This document shows positions 1-9,506 of a stretch of 64,000 nt of DNA, in pieces. A model generated the notes under the pieces. The model saw only the letters and a list, made by a program, of their open reading frames with translations, did no database searches and was not told the DNA's origin. This DNA is from Bog-756 sp963741055 (GTDB lineage Bacteria > Actinomycetota > Acidimicrobiia > Acidimicrobiales > RAAP-2), in contig CAVUGU010000015.1 in NCBI GenBank assembly GCA_963741055.1, positions 124,001-188,000 on the forward strand. The letters run 5' to 3'. The position numbers and the translations under genes were made by a program. Positions within the stretch are counted from its first letter, which is position 1. Each line of letters starts with the position of its first letter.

Positions 1-1059
1 CGGGCGGGTGGAGCCGTCCGCGTAGGCGGTGAGGAAGCTCTGGCCGCGGTGGGCCCGGTGGCCGTCACGTTGGCGACCACCGCGGTGGCCCCGGCCGGCA
101 CCCCGCCCTCCCCGGTCACCTGGACCTTCAGGGTCCCACCGGCCGAGAGGGTCTTGCCGGCGCACTCGGTGGTGTTGCTCGCCCTGGTGTCACAGATCCG
201 GGCCGGGGTGAGCGAGGTGAAGCCCTGTCCCGAGCCCGGTCCGTAGTAGCCGTTGACGTCGACCAGGGCGTTGACGGTTCCCGCCGCGTTGTAGAGGTCG
301 AGCGCCCCACCACGAGGAGAGCGGCACGGTGACCAGGTTGGGAACGGTCTGTCCGGCGCCTGAAGTTCAAGTTCGAAGCGAGCGGCCGGGTGCGTGCCGT
401 CCGGATAGGCGGTCAGGAAGCTCTGCGCGGTGGCCCCGGTGGCCGTCACGTTGGCGACCACCGCGGTGGCCCCGGCGGGCACCCCGCCTTCGCCGGTCAC
501 CTGGACCTTCAAGGTCCCGCCTGCCGCGAGGGTCATCGCCGCGCACTCGGTCGTGTTCGCACGCCCGGGTGTCACAGATCCGGGCCGGTGCGACCGGGAA
601 GTAGGGCGCCGGCAACAGCTCGGTGAGCGTGGCCGAGCCGACACCGGTGCCGAGCGAGTTGGTGGCCGACACCGCGAAGGAGTAACTGTCACCCGCGGTG
701 AGCCCGGTCAGGTCGGCGTTGGTCGCCGGCGGAGTGCCCGAGATCACGACGGGGGTGAGCGACGTCGACGTCGTGTTGTCGGTGATGTCCACCGTGTACG
801 AGGTGATCGCGCTGCCGTTGTCGCTCGGGGCGGTCCAACTCAACGTGGCCTGACCGACCCCGAGGGTGGCGGCGAGGTTGGTCGGAGGGTCGGGCGGCGT
901 TGCTCCCGTGGTACCGGTGCTACTCGACAGTAAATCGAGCCGGTTGGCAAGGGAACCAAGACCGATCGCAGTGGCCACCTGGGGGAGGACCGTAATGAGA
1001 AGAACAAAGCTTGCGATGGCGATCACGCCCACCCGAGCCCGCTTCTGCCACATTTTCAT
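1..1059 (-). CDS. Secreted FnIII protein with tandem ICDTR modules (partial, frameshifted)
   Basis: The protein starts at the ATG at 1059 (MKMWQKRAR), followed by a hydrophobic signal segment ending near VATAIG. A fibronectin type III domain comes next (PTNLAATLGVGQATLSW to VSATNSLG), then modules that open with ARICDTR and continue as a beta-sandwich-like repeat (GGTLKVQVTGEGGVPAGATAVV, then VDVNGYYGPG). The frame breaks near 560 and again near 320-350; reading across the breaks restores the module. The gene leaves the window at base 1, so its length is unknown. The same module occurs three times in the RHS protein at 46.7-47.9 kb. Function is unknown; export to the cell surface or medium is inferred from the signal peptide and FnIII fold. 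The domain calls are from reading motifs only. Confidence 0.75.
5..600. repeat. 381-bp tandem repeat (ICDTR modules)
   Basis: The stretch from about 49 to 204 is nearly identical to that from about 430 to 585, an offset of 381 bp or 127 codons. Each copy encodes one ICDTR module of the secreted protein above. The near identity at DNA level suggests recent duplication or gene conversion. It also makes this end prone to assembly error. Confidence 0.8.
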
Positions 1060-1536
1060 TGAACCCGTCCGCCTCGTGTTGTCAGAAAACTCTGCCGGTA
1101 CGCTGACACGTGCGCGAAAGCTTGTCAATCAAAGCAACAGCGGTTGCGCATGACCCCTGGCTCGAGTTCTGCCCCGGCCCGCCGGGCCCGATGCCACTAG
1201 GCAAGGGCGGGATGACTGGCGTGACGGCACCAGTTCGGCAACGCCGGCACCTACGACGAGCAGAGCCAGTAGCAACGTGCCGAATGCGTCGAGAGCCGCG
1301 TTGGGCGGAGCGACCGCGACGAAGAGGGCGGCGGTCGCGCACCACGCAATCGAGCGGTAGGGAGCTCACCGGAGAGGATCCGGCAAGAGGTCGTTGGATG
1401 CGGCCGCGCGCAGGCCGCCAGATGCCACTGCTTCGGGCACTGAGGGAGCGCGACCGTGTCACCGCCACGCTGGGGCCCCTGTCGTGCTATTTGTACACCT
1501 CTGTCAAGGCGACGAGCTGAGCAGATTTCTTCGTGT
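1060..1536. other. Intergenic region, no gene seen
   Basis: This is the divergent region between the leftward secreted protein and the rightward membrane protein. It must hold both promoters. I see no convincing -35/-10 pair, RNA gene or conserved reading frame; open frames here look like chance in GC-rich DNA. Confidence 0.5.
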
Positions 1537-3950
1537 ATGGCTGCCATCGACACATCCGAAGTGAAGGCCCCGAGCTCGACTGACCAGTCGACGATCACAG
1601 GTGGACCCTCCTCGGGCTCGACCATGGGTGGCATCGCAACCGTCATCGGCGTCATGGCCGCAGTCGCCGTGGCCAGGCAAGGCGCCTTCTATCCGATCGA
1701 CGGCTTTGGTTTGGTGGTCGTGGCCGCACCGCTGATCGCGTGGGCCCTGATGGTCGGCAGGGATCGGGTCGCGATGGTGGTGACCGCGCTGTGCGGGGGT
1801 TTGGCGCTCTGGTGGTTGGTGCGTGCGGTCGGCGAACAACACCCGAGTGCCTTTCTCCCGTTCGGAGCGACAGTGCTCTGCTTTCTGTTGGCATTCGTGA
1901 CCGCGCGACAGCTGTCGGCCACCGATCGCTCACGTGCCGCCGCCGGAGTGGTGGTGATCGGTTCGGTGTCTTCGGCCTTGGGGATACTCGGCGTCGTCCT
2001 GCACTGGCAACTCGTCGCACAACAGGATCACGGGGTCTGGGTGATCTCCACCACGCTCAGCTATCCCGCCGCGAGCGCAGTCGTCTTTGGAATTGCGCTC
2101 TTTTTGGCGCTGGCCTTCGACCTGAAAGCCCCACTCACCCGCGTCGCAGTGTGCTTGTGCCTCCTTGGATTCATCGGGACCTGGAGCAAGTGGGACCTGC
2201 TCGCGCTCGGCTGTGGCGCATTCGCAGTTCCCGGAAGACGATGGCTCCTCGCAGCGTGGCCACTGGCCATGGGCGCCGTCGCGGGCCTCCTGCTCATCGA
2301 GTCTGCCGAGAGCTCACGGCCCAGCTGGCTTGCCGTCACGGGCATGGGAATTGCGATCTGCCTCTCGCTCGTGAGCAAGCCGCAGTGGAACCTCAGATCG
2401 TCGTCTGCTCTACGGATCGTCGGTGTGTTCCTCGTTGCAGGCCTGACCACTTACCTGCTGGTGAGCCCGCCGGTCGGCAACGCCACTCCCCAATCCGGCA
2501 ACCGCAGCCAGGTTCAAGCGTGGACGGCGGCCGAGCAGGCGCTTCGGGGTTCGCCGCTGACGGGAACCGGACCGCCCGCCATCCATACGACCCGCCAAGC
2601 GGTGAGCTCGTATCCCGGCCAGCAGCCCGACGGCTACCTGACCGTCGCGGCCGAAGGAGGCATCATCGGCCTCCTTCTGCTGCTGGTCGTCGGTTGCGGC
2701 GTCGCGTCAACTCTGGTTCGGCGCGACCTGCTGTCCTCCTGTGCCTTCGGTGGCGTCATCTTGTTCGCCGTAGCCGCGGCGATCGACTACGAGTGGCAAC
2801 TACCCGCCGTGGCCCTGATCGCCGGCTGTGTCGCCGGTCTGGCCTCAGGAATCCCCGACGAAGGTTCCACCAGTGGGAGCAAAGGACGTCGCGTTCCGCG
2901 TCGCCACATCGGGGTGGCAGCAACGGTGTGGGTCCTCGCCGTCGTGCTGATGGTCGTTGCTCAGATCCTCGTCGGGGGGACGGCCGAGACCAATGCCGCC
3001 GCCGAGGTTGCGGGCCCGCCCCCCGCAGCGAACCCACACCCGATTCGCCGGCTCGGATCATCCTCGAAGGACCGGACCCCACCGATCCGTTCATGCTCAG
3101 ATTCAACGATCACTACTACCTGTATGCGAGCGAAGGGACCAGCTACCTGAACGTCCCGCTGTGGATCGGCACGCACCTGGGTGATTGGGGCAAACCCGTC
3201 GACGTGCTTCCGCGCCTTCCGGGCTGGGCCGAAGGTGGCCTCACCTGGGCTCCGGACATTCAGAAGGTGGCCAACGGATGGGCTCTCTACTTCACGGCAC
3301 TTCTCAAGGGAAGCTTCCCGTGGACGCACTGCATCGGGTTTGCATTCGCGTCGACTCCGAAAGGTCCCTTCCTCCCGGTGGATCATCCGTCCATCTGCCA
3401 GCTGGATCACCGTGGTTCCATCGATGCTCGAGTTTTCACCGGCGATGACGGGCGTCTCTACATGCTGTGGAAGTCAGAGGACAACGCCAATCCGTCCTTC
3501 CCCGGGCCCGATCAGAACGGACCCACCGGGATCTACACGCAAAGTCTGAGTGCGGACGGGCGGACGCTGCTCGGTCGTCCTGTCAAGATCCTCGCTCCGA
3601 GTGAGCCGTGGGAGGGAACCATCGTCGAGGCCCCGGACATGGTCGAGGCGTGGGGCACCTACTGGTTGTTCTTCTCCGGCAATTGGTTCGACTCGACCGC
3701 CTATGGGATCGGCGTGGCTGCGTGCGCAAGCCCGTTCGGGCCGTGTTCGGACGTGAACCCGGCACCGTTCTTGACCGCCAACCGGCAAGGTACCGGGCCG
3801 GGCGAGGAGTCGCTCTTCAAAGACGGCTCGGCGGTCTACCTCCTCTACAACCCCTTCCGGGCAAATGACCCGGGGCCGGTGATCCCGCGGCCGGTGGCGA
3901 TGGTCCGGCTGGGCTTCACCGCAAAAGGTCCCTACCTCGCGGCCACGTGA
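1537..3950 (+). CDS. O-antigen-ligase-like membrane protein joined to a GH43-like domain (one frame break)
   Basis: The first part (1537 to about 3000) is a polytopic membrane protein with about ten to twelve hydrophobic segments. A large loop near residues 300-370 (GNRSQVQAWTAAEQALRGSPLTGTGP) resembles the periplasmic loop of O-antigen ligase/polymerase family proteins. From about 3065 the frame shifted by one base encodes a five-bladed GH43/GH117-like propeller: DPTDPFMLRFNDHYYLYAS, then GLTWAPDIQKV, MLWKSED and EAPDMVEAWGTYWLFFSG, ending at the TGA at 3948. The likely general base, the Asp of DPTDPF, lies upstream of any Met in the second frame, and a run of six C at about 3019 sits at the join. 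One protein interrupted by a homopolymer error is therefore the simplest reading. The ATG at 1537 (MAAIDTSEV) has only a weak ribosome site. A role in surface polysaccharide assembly or trimming is inferred. Confidence 0.65.
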
Positions 3951-3965
3951 CCGGCTCGCAGGACC

Positions 3966-4446
3966 TCAGGACCCGAGGCCGGCGCGCACCAGCGCGGACG
4001 CTTGGCTGCGCAGCTCGTCCTCGGTGAAGACCGGATCGCCGACGACCTGATCCCAGCTGAGCGGGCCTCCCGGCGCGGGATCGTCGCGGAACCGCGGGAC
4101 CAAGTGAGTGTGGAGGTGAGGGACGGTGTTACCGAGGGTGAAGTAATTGATCTTGAGCGGTGCGAACGCGCAGAGCCAGGGCTCGTCCGGCCGCGAGGAC
4201 TTCTTGCCAGTAGCGAGCAGCGGCCTCCGCGTCGAGCTCGGTCGGCTCGGCCACGTGCCCGACGCGCCACACCACGAGGCAGTAGCCCGGGATCTGACTC
4301 CCCCGGTCGAGGTAGACCTCGGTGCTCGGACCGGAAGCCACGTGGATCCAGTAGTCGGTGTCACCCATCGGGAGCGCGTCGCAGATCACACAGGTCGCAC
4401 CGGCGACCCGCGACTCCCAGTCGTCAGGCCAGTCGGCCCCCGCCAT
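3966..4446 (-). CDS. HIT family (histidine triad) protein, frameshifted
   Basis: The start ATG at 4446 overlaps the TGA of the upstream luciferase-like gene by one base, so the two are probably translationally coupled. The N-terminal part reads CVICDALPMGDTDYW, typical of HIT proteins. After a frame break near 4180-4190 the other frame carries the family signature NTVPHLHTHLVPRF, whose His-x-His-x-His triad binds the phosphate of nucleotide substrates. HIT proteins hydrolyse or transfer nucleotidyl groups; the substrate here is unknown. Restored length is about 160 residues, normal for the family. The gene is convergent with the GH43-like reading frame, with a gap of only 15 bp. Confidence 0.8.
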
Positions 4447-5255
4447 CACCCGAATGCACCCGCGGGCAGTTGCCCGATGGCACGCCGGACCACCGACGGG
4501 TTCACGGTGAAAGGGTCGAACGTCGCCAGCCACCAGGTGGCCCCGGCCGCAGCCCAGGGAGCCGGGTCGCTACCCGGCGGGCCCTGGACGACGATCTCGA
4601 ACTGGTCGAGACCCTGTGGCCGCCGTTCCTCCAGGTAGGCGCGGAGCTCCGGCACGTCCTCCACCCCGAGGTCGACCGCGAACACTCCGTCGTTCTGTAC
4701 CGCTCGCGCGAGCGGTCGGCGGTTCGGCCAGCGGACCGCGGTCCACACCGGAAGGCGACCACGGTAGGGCCGTGGCAGGAACTGCGCGTCACTGACCCGG
4801 TAGTGCGGCCCGTCGTGGTCCACCCGCTGTCCGGTCAGCAGCGCGCGGAGCACCCCGAGCGCCTCGTCGTAGCGCTCGGCGCGCACCGCGACGTCGGTCT
4901 CCTCTCCGAAGCGGACGAACTCGCCGCCGCTCGAGTCGAGGCCCAGTCCGACCCCGAGGACCATCCGGCCCTCGCTCAGCTGGTCGAGGGCCACGATCTG
5001 GCGGGCGACCACCTGCGGCCGCCGGCGTGCCAGCGGGGTGACCATCGGACCGAGAGTGATCGAGTCGGTGGCGGCGGCCATGGCGGCGAGCGCGATCCAC
5101 GGGTCGGTGACCGCCGTCGCCGGGGGTCGGTAGTAGACGTGGTCCCAGACGAACACCCCGTCCCACCCGGCTTCTTCTGCTTCGGTCGCCAATTCGGCGA
5201 GCACGGCCGGGTGGGCCATCTCGTCGAAGATGGGAAGGGTCAGGCCGTAGTTCAC
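4446..5255 (-). CDS. Luciferase-like (probable F420-dependent) oxidoreductase
   Basis: The 269-residue TIM-barrel protein begins MNYGLTLPIFDEMAHPAVL and shows the luciferase-like/LLM pattern: EEAGWDGVFVWDHVYYRP, TDSITLGPMVTPLARRRP and LDQLSEGRMVLGVGLG. In actinobacteria this branch generally uses reduced F420 for hydride transfer or oxidation; F420 rather than FMN is inferred from family and host. The gene is slightly shorter than typical members (280-330 residues), mostly at the C-terminus. It lies upstream of, and overlaps, the HIT gene. Its start is 30-40 bp from a divergent VOC gene, so the promoters must be packed into a very short region or lie inside the genes. Confidence 0.85.
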   Translation of the reverse strand: MNYGLTLPIFDEMAHPAVLAELATEAEEAGWDGVFVWDHVYYRPPATAVTDPWIALAAMAAATDSITLGPMVTPLARRRPQVVARQIVALDQLSEGRMVLGVGLGLDSSGGEFVRFGEETDVAVRAERYDEALGVLRALLTGQRVDHDGPHYRVSDAQFLPRPYRGRLPVWTAVRWPNRRPLARAVQNDGVFAVDLGVEDVPELRAYLEERRPQGLDQFEIVVQGPPGSDPAPWAAAGATWWLATFDPFTVNPSVVRRAIGQLPAGAFG

Positions 5256-5293
5256 GCTGCCGCCGCCGAGCGAGTTGTCCTAGGGTGCGCTCG

Positions 5294-5644
5294 ATGAGCG
5301 ACTGGGCGCGTCCGGTGGTCCACTGGGAGATCGTGGCGGTCGACACCGAACGCCAGGCCGCCTTCTACCGCGAGCTGTTCAACTGGACCGTCGGCGACGG
5401 ACCGATCATGCAGATCGAACCCGGGCTCGGCGGACCCGAGCCCGGACCGGCCGGCCACATCCGCGCCGGTGATCAACCGTCCGTGAGCCTCTACGTGCAG
5501 GTGCGCGACCTCGCTGCATCCCTCGAGCGTGCCGCGGAACTCGGTGCGACCATCGTGATCGAGCCCTTCGACCTGCCGAATGGTCCGACCATCGCCGCGA
5601 TCACCGACCCTGAGGGCAATCCGGTCGGTCTCGTCCAGCAGTAG
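5294..5644 (+). CDS. VOC superfamily (glyoxalase-like) protein
   Basis: This 116-residue protein begins MSDWARPVVHWEIVAVD. It has the beta-alpha-beta-beta-beta pattern of the vicinal oxygen chelate fold: RQAAFYRELFNWTV early, VRDLAASLERAAELGA in the middle, and the closing ITDPEGNPVGLVQQ typical of glyoxalase/bleomycin-resistance-like proteins. An in-frame GTG lies nine bases upstream at 5285. The reaction cannot be told from sequence; metal-ligand positions are only partly kept (the first His is in VVHWEI). It is transcribed divergently from the luciferase-like gene. Confidence 0.8.
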   Translation: MSDWARPVVHWEIVAVDTERQAAFYRELFNWTVGDGPIMQIEPGLGGPEPGPAGHIRAGDQPSVSLYVQVRDLAASLERAAELGATIVIEPFDLPNGPTIAAITDPEGNPVGLVQQ

Positions 5645-5690
5645 ACGAGCGACCGGGCGCGGCGACACGACGAAGGGATCCTTGGAGCGG

Positions 5691-5986
5691 CTAGGGCTGC
5701 GCGTCGAGCTCGAGGTAGGTCGCGGCCTCCACAGAAGCCGGCTCCACCATGGCCGCATGGCCTGCGCCACCGGGTCGCCCGAGGCCCGCCGACGACTGGC
5801 GTCCGCGTCGCCCGGCGTCCGCCAGAGGTCGATCACCGCCCACTCCCCTTCCTCCGAGCTCGCCGTGGTCCGGCGGAGCAGCCCGGGTTGACGGTAAGCG
5901 AACTCCATCTGGTAACGGGCATCGGCCTCGCGGAAGTCGGCTTCGTCGACGCCTTCCCGCAGGCGGAACCGTGTCACCTCGATCAC
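5691..5986 (-). CDS. ABM-like dimeric alpha/beta barrel protein, frameshifted
   Basis: The start at 5986 gives MIEVTRFRLREGVDEADF, then YQMEFAYRQPGLLRRTTA and WAVIDLWRTPGDADAS, the pattern of small antibiotic-biosynthesis-monooxygenase-like barrels. Near 5745-5755 the frame breaks; the next frame continues AAMVEPASVEAATYLELDAQP and stops at 5691. Restored length is about 97 residues, right for the family. The function is not known. The long continuation of the first frame past the break is arginine-rich and looks like non-coding translation. Confidence 0.65.
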
Positions 5987-6081
5987 CGCCGCACTCTACG
6001 CCTGGAGCACTTCAGGGGGTCGACCCGTTCGGACTGCGGGCGTCCGGCCTAGAGTGCCGGTGGTCGCCTCGGAGGAGGATC

Positions 6082-6783
6082 GTGCTCTTCGTCCACGAAG
6101 TCCACAAGGTCGTCGGGAAGCGAGCGGAGGAGTTCGAGGATGCCTACCGCACCGAGTGGCTCCCACTGCTCGCAAAGGGCGACGATGCACGCCTGCTCTG
6201 GTACTTCGACCTCGCGCACGGGAGCGGGCTGTCGTACCGGGCGGTGACGGTGACCGCGGTGGCCGACGGCGCGGCGTGGGCGCGCCTCGCCGACCGCGTC
6301 GCCCGCGGCGACCTCCGATCGTGGGCACGACGCCTCGACGCTCTGCAACACGAATCACGCGGGCGGGTCATGACCGTGCTCGGGTGGTCACCGTCGATCG
6401 GCTCGCTGGAAGAGATCCCGAGCGTGCCGGCCGAGCACGAGCCGGCGATGTACATGGAGGACACGATGTGGACCTTCCCGGGGAAGCTCCACGACTACAT
6501 CGAGGCGGCGGGCGCCATCTACCAACCGACGATCCATGCCGACGACTCGCGGGTGCGGCTCAAGATCGCGCTCGCCCTGCAGACCCTGCCCGGCGCAGGG
6601 CACTCGCCGGAGGTGACCCTTCTCCAGCGGATCAGCAGCCTCGACCCGCTGGTCCACCTGCTCACCCACGACCTCCCGGAGGAGTTCACCCAACCCGGCT
6701 CGTGGATGCACGACGCCCTCGAACTCCGCGACCAGTGGCAGAGCCGGCTGTTGCGCTCGGCTCCGTGGTCACCTCTGCCATGA
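6082..6783 (+). CDS. Uncharacterised 234-aa protein, first of a tandem pair
   Basis: I chose the GTG at 6082 because GGAGGAGG lies directly upstream (6071-6078) and because the protein then aligns end to end with its neighbour. It begins LFVHEVHKVVGKRAEEFEDAY and has two similar halves, ending ELRDQWQSRLLRSAPWSP. The alternation of beta-like and amphipathic segments suggests two ferredoxin-like (NIPSNAP- or EthD-like) barrels, but this is only a fold guess. There is no signal peptide or membrane segment. The paralogue starts 43 bp downstream on the same strand, so the pair is probably one transcript and perhaps a heteromer. Confidence 0.7.
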   Translation: MLFVHEVHKVVGKRAEEFEDAYRTEWLPLLAKGDDARLLWYFDLAHGSGLSYRAVTVTAVADGAAWARLADRVARGDLRSWARRLDALQHESRGRVMTVLGWSPSIGSLEEIPSVPAEHEPAMYMEDTMWTFPGKLHDYIEAAGAIYQPTIHADDSRVRLKIALALQTLPGAGHSPEVTLLQRISSLDPLVHLLTHDLPEEFTQPGSWMHDALELRDQWQSRLLRSAPWSPLP

Positions 6784-6826
6784 GGACGCACGCCGAGGCT
6801 GCCCGCACTCGAGGAACGCGCTGAGG

Positions 6827-7534
6827 ATGCTCTACCTCCACGAGACCCACAAGATCATCGGCGAACACGCAGCGCGCTTCGAGCTGCTGGTGCGCGACGA
6901 GTGGATGAGCGGCCTGGCCGAGAGAGACGGGGCCCGTCTCCTCTGGTATCTCAACCACGCGATGGGAAGCGGACCCTCCTACCAGGTGGTCACCATCACC
7001 GCCCTCTCCGACGGCGGCGCGTGGGAGAACCTCTCTCGGCGATTGTTGGAGGGCGACCTGAAGGAGCTCGCCGGTCGTCTCGATGCGTGCCGCTATGGCG
7101 TAGAGGGCAAGCTGGTCACCCCGGTCGAGTGGTCGGCGATGCAAGACGTCGAACTCGAGTCGGTCCCGACCGACGGGAGCGAGCACCAGCTTTCGCTCTA
7201 CATGCACGACACCGGCTGGCCCGACGCCCCTCTCGACGACTACATCGAACTGTGGGACCGCGACTACTGGCAGTTCATGCGGCAGATCCCCGAGGATCGC
7301 CGGCTGCTCGACATCGTGGGTTGCTTTCAGGTTGCCCACGGGACCGGCATCCGACCCGAGGCAATCCTGATGCAGAAGATCGACGACTACTCGGCGCTCG
7401 GGGGTCTCCTCACCAACGTCGAGCGGTACGACCCGACGACTTGGCCCGGCAGCTACATGGCGAAGGGACTCGAGATCCGAGACCAATGGGAGAGCAAACT
7501 GCTGCGAACGAGCGCCTGGTCCCCGTTCTGGTAG
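6827..7534 (+). CDS. Uncharacterised 235-aa protein, second of a tandem pair
   Basis: It begins MLYLHETHKIIGEHAARFELL and ends LEIRDQWESKLLRTSAWSPFW, matching the preceding 234-residue protein over its whole length (LLWYLNHAMGSGPSYQVVTITAL against LLWYFDLAHGSGLSYRAVTVTAV). The DNA has diverged well beyond a recent duplication. The family is unknown to me; conserved aromatic and acidic positions such as YMHDTGWPDAP suggest a ligand-binding or enzymatic role rather than a structural one. A potassium-channel-like gene follows 51 bp downstream. Confidence 0.7.
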   Translation: MLYLHETHKIIGEHAARFELLVRDEWMSGLAERDGARLLWYLNHAMGSGPSYQVVTITALSDGGAWENLSRRLLEGDLKELAGRLDACRYGVEGKLVTPVEWSAMQDVELESVPTDGSEHQLSLYMHDTGWPDAPLDDYIELWDRDYWQFMRQIPEDRRLLDIVGCFQVAHGTGIRPEAILMQKIDDYSALGGLLTNVERYDPTTWPGSYMAKGLEIRDQWESKLLRTSAWSPFW

Positions 7535-7585
7535 TCATCGATCCGAGTCGGCACACCGTCGCCCGGATCGGCATGATGTGCAGCG

Positions 7586-8587
7586 GTGAGAGACCCGTTC
7601 CGTAGAGTCCGAATCGGCCTGGCGCTCCTGGCGCTGGTCATCGTCGCGGGGACCATCGGGTTCCTGGCGCTCGGCTTCGGCCTTCTCGACGCGGTCTACC
7701 AGACCATCAACACCGTCTCGACGGTCGGCGCCAGCGCGAAAGCGTCGGGCACCACCGGCGGGAAGGTCCTCACCATCATCTTGATCCTGGTGGGCGTGGG
7801 AACCGCGCTGTACACCTTCACCGCGGTCCTCGAAGTGCTCATCGAGGGCCACATGCGGGATCTCGTGAGGAGGCGACGAATGGACCGGGACATCCGAAGG
7901 ATGTCGGATCACGTGGTGATCTGCGGCTGGGGTCGTGTCGGACGCGAAGTGGCACGGTATCTCGCGCAGGCGGGTTGCCCGATCGTGATCGTGGACCGCA
8001 AACCCGATCTCGTCGAGCAAATCCCGTACCCGAACGTGATCGGCGACGTCACCGACGACGACACGCTGCTCGCGGCGGGCATCGAGCGAGCGTCGACACT
8101 GGTTGCCGCGCTCGACACCGACGCCGACAACCTCTTCGTGACCGTGGCAAGCCGGTCGATGCGCCCCGAGTTGCAGATCATCGCGCGGGCGCGCAACGAA
8201 TCCTCCGAGCCGAAGCTCCGGCGTGCCGGCGCCGATCGGGTGGTCAATCCCCAACAGCTCGGCGGCGACAGGATGGCGGCCTTCGTGACCCAACCTCACG
8301 TGGTCGACTTCATCGACGTGGTGATGCACGACGGCACCCTCGAGTTCCGGCTCGAGGAGCTCCCGGTGCCCACGTGGTCTCGTCTGTCGGGCCAGAGCCT
8401 CCGCTCCGCCAAGTTGCACGACGAGACGGGGGCGCTCGTCCTCGCGATCCGTCGGCCGGATGGGAGCTTCATCACCAATCCTTCGCCCGAGCAGCCCATC
8501 GAGACCGGCGACGTGCTCATCGGCGTCGGCACCGCGGATCAACTCACCGCGCTCACCGACTACGTCACCACGACCGCGCAGAGGTAG
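7586..8587 (+). CDS. Two-helix potassium channel-like protein with TrkA-N/TrkA-C (RCK) domains
   Basis: The protein starts at a GTG (residues RDPFRRVRIG). Segment order: TM1 (LALLALVIVAGTIGFLALG), a pore-helix region, TM2 (LTIILILVGVGTALYTF), a cytosolic Rossmann TrkA-N domain with VVICGWGRVGREVARYL and VIVDRKPDLV, and a C-terminal TrkA-C domain (SGQSLRSAKLHDETGALVLAI). The layout is that of MthK-like channels, in which nucleotide or ion binding to the RCK ring gates the pore. The filter position reads TVSTVGASAKAS in place of the usual TVGYGD, so K+ selectivity is uncertain. Length (333 residues) is normal. The gene follows the tandem pair in the same direction. Confidence 0.85.
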   Translation: MRDPFRRVRIGLALLALVIVAGTIGFLALGFGLLDAVYQTINTVSTVGASAKASGTTGGKVLTIILILVGVGTALYTFTAVLEVLIEGHMRDLVRRRRMDRDIRRMSDHVVICGWGRVGREVARYLAQAGCPIVIVDRKPDLVEQIPYPNVIGDVTDDDTLLAAGIERASTLVAALDTDADNLFVTVASRSMRPELQIIARARNESSEPKLRRAGADRVVNPQQLGGDRMAAFVTQPHVVDFIDVVMHDGTLEFRLEELPVPTWSRLSGQSLRSAKLHDETGALVLAIRRPDGSFITNPSPEQPIETGDVLIGVGTADQLTALTDYVTTTAQR

Positions 8588-8651
8588 CCGGCAACCCGCG
8601 CGGGACCGAGAGTCATCGCCGGGAGAGATGCCGGCGGATTCACGGTCGGCC

Positions 8652-9506
8652 TCAGGACGCGGCGAACTCGAGCAGCTGGGGCGCGAGCAGTGGCCAGCGT
8701 TCGAACAGCTGGCCGGTGCCGGCGCGCATCGCAGCGCTGCGCTCGATCCACTCGCGGTCGCCCCAGGGCGGCTCCACGAGGCGCGAGCCGGGGATGAGCG
8801 CGTGCAGCCGCTCCGAGGTGGCGCGGGTGTGGTAGGGATCGCTCTCCCCGCTCCGGAACACGAGAGTGGGCACGGTGAGCGCCGCGCATTCCCGGTCGAG
8901 CAGACCGGGCACCACCGCACCCTCCTCGGGGCAATAGACCTTCATCCACTCCTCGAGCACCGCGATGAAGTCGTGACGATCGAGGCCGAGCATCCGCTCG
9001 CGGTTGGCGGGATTGCGCTCGAGCACCTCCGCCCACTCGGGAAGCTCGACCACCGCTTCCATGCCCTCCTCCCAGGCCACCCGGATCGACTCGCCGCAAT
9101 AGACCATCCCGAGTGTCATCAGTCCGAAGACCCCGCCCGAGATCCACCACATGGCCAGCTTCGCGGCGACCTCCGGGTGACGCGCGGCGGTGAGCAGCGA
9201 AACCCGCGCGCCGCCCGAGCCCCCCACGACCACCGCGGGCGCCATCCCGAGGTGTTCGAGCAGGCCGGCGAGCCGATCGGCCTGCATCGCGGACTCGGAG
9301 GCACCCTCGAAACAGACGTCCGATGCGCCGGTGTTCGGCCGGTCCCAGATGAGGACCTGCTGCCCGTGCCCGGCGAGGGCTTCGGCCAACTCGCGCACGC
9401 CCGGCGTGTCCTTGGAGAAGCGGCCACCCGGTGTGATGGCCCAGGGGGTGCCCTCGCCGATCAGCTCGTAGGCGATCCTCGTCCCGTCGATGTCGGCGGT
9501 TGCCAT
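8652..9506 (-). CDS. Alpha/beta hydrolase
   Basis: The 284-residue protein has the alpha/beta-hydrolase fold: YELIGEGTPWAITPGG (oxyanion-side strand), VLIWDRPNTGASD, the nucleophile elbow GGSGGAR with Ser at about residue 97, and a C-terminal PTLVFRSGESDPYHT segment carrying the acidic residue. The late catalytic His is not obvious: the last segment reads EPPWGDREW where a His would be expected. The substrate is unknown. It is convergent with the channel gene (64-bp gap) and divergent from the amidohydrolase that starts at 9608. Confidence 0.85.
   Translation of the reverse strand: MATADIDGTRIAYELIGEGTPWAITPGGRFSKDTPGVRELAEALAGHGQQVLIWDRPNTGASDVCFEGASESAMQADRLAGLLEHLGMAPAVVVGGSGGARVSLLTAARHPEVAAKLAMWWISGGVFGLMTLGMVYCGESIRVAWEEGMEAVVELPEWAEVLERNPANRERMLGLDRHDFIAVLEEWMKVYCPEEGAVVPGLLDRECAALTVPTLVFRSGESDPYHTRATSERLHALIPGSRLVEPPWGDREWIERSAAMRAGTGQLFERWPLLAPQLLEFAAS

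Noticed and set aside
3010..3060. Programmed -1 frameshift between the ligase-like and GH43-like domains
   Set aside because: The C-run could slip, but the window has about thirty similar breaks in both directions in ordinary genes, so a read error is more likely.
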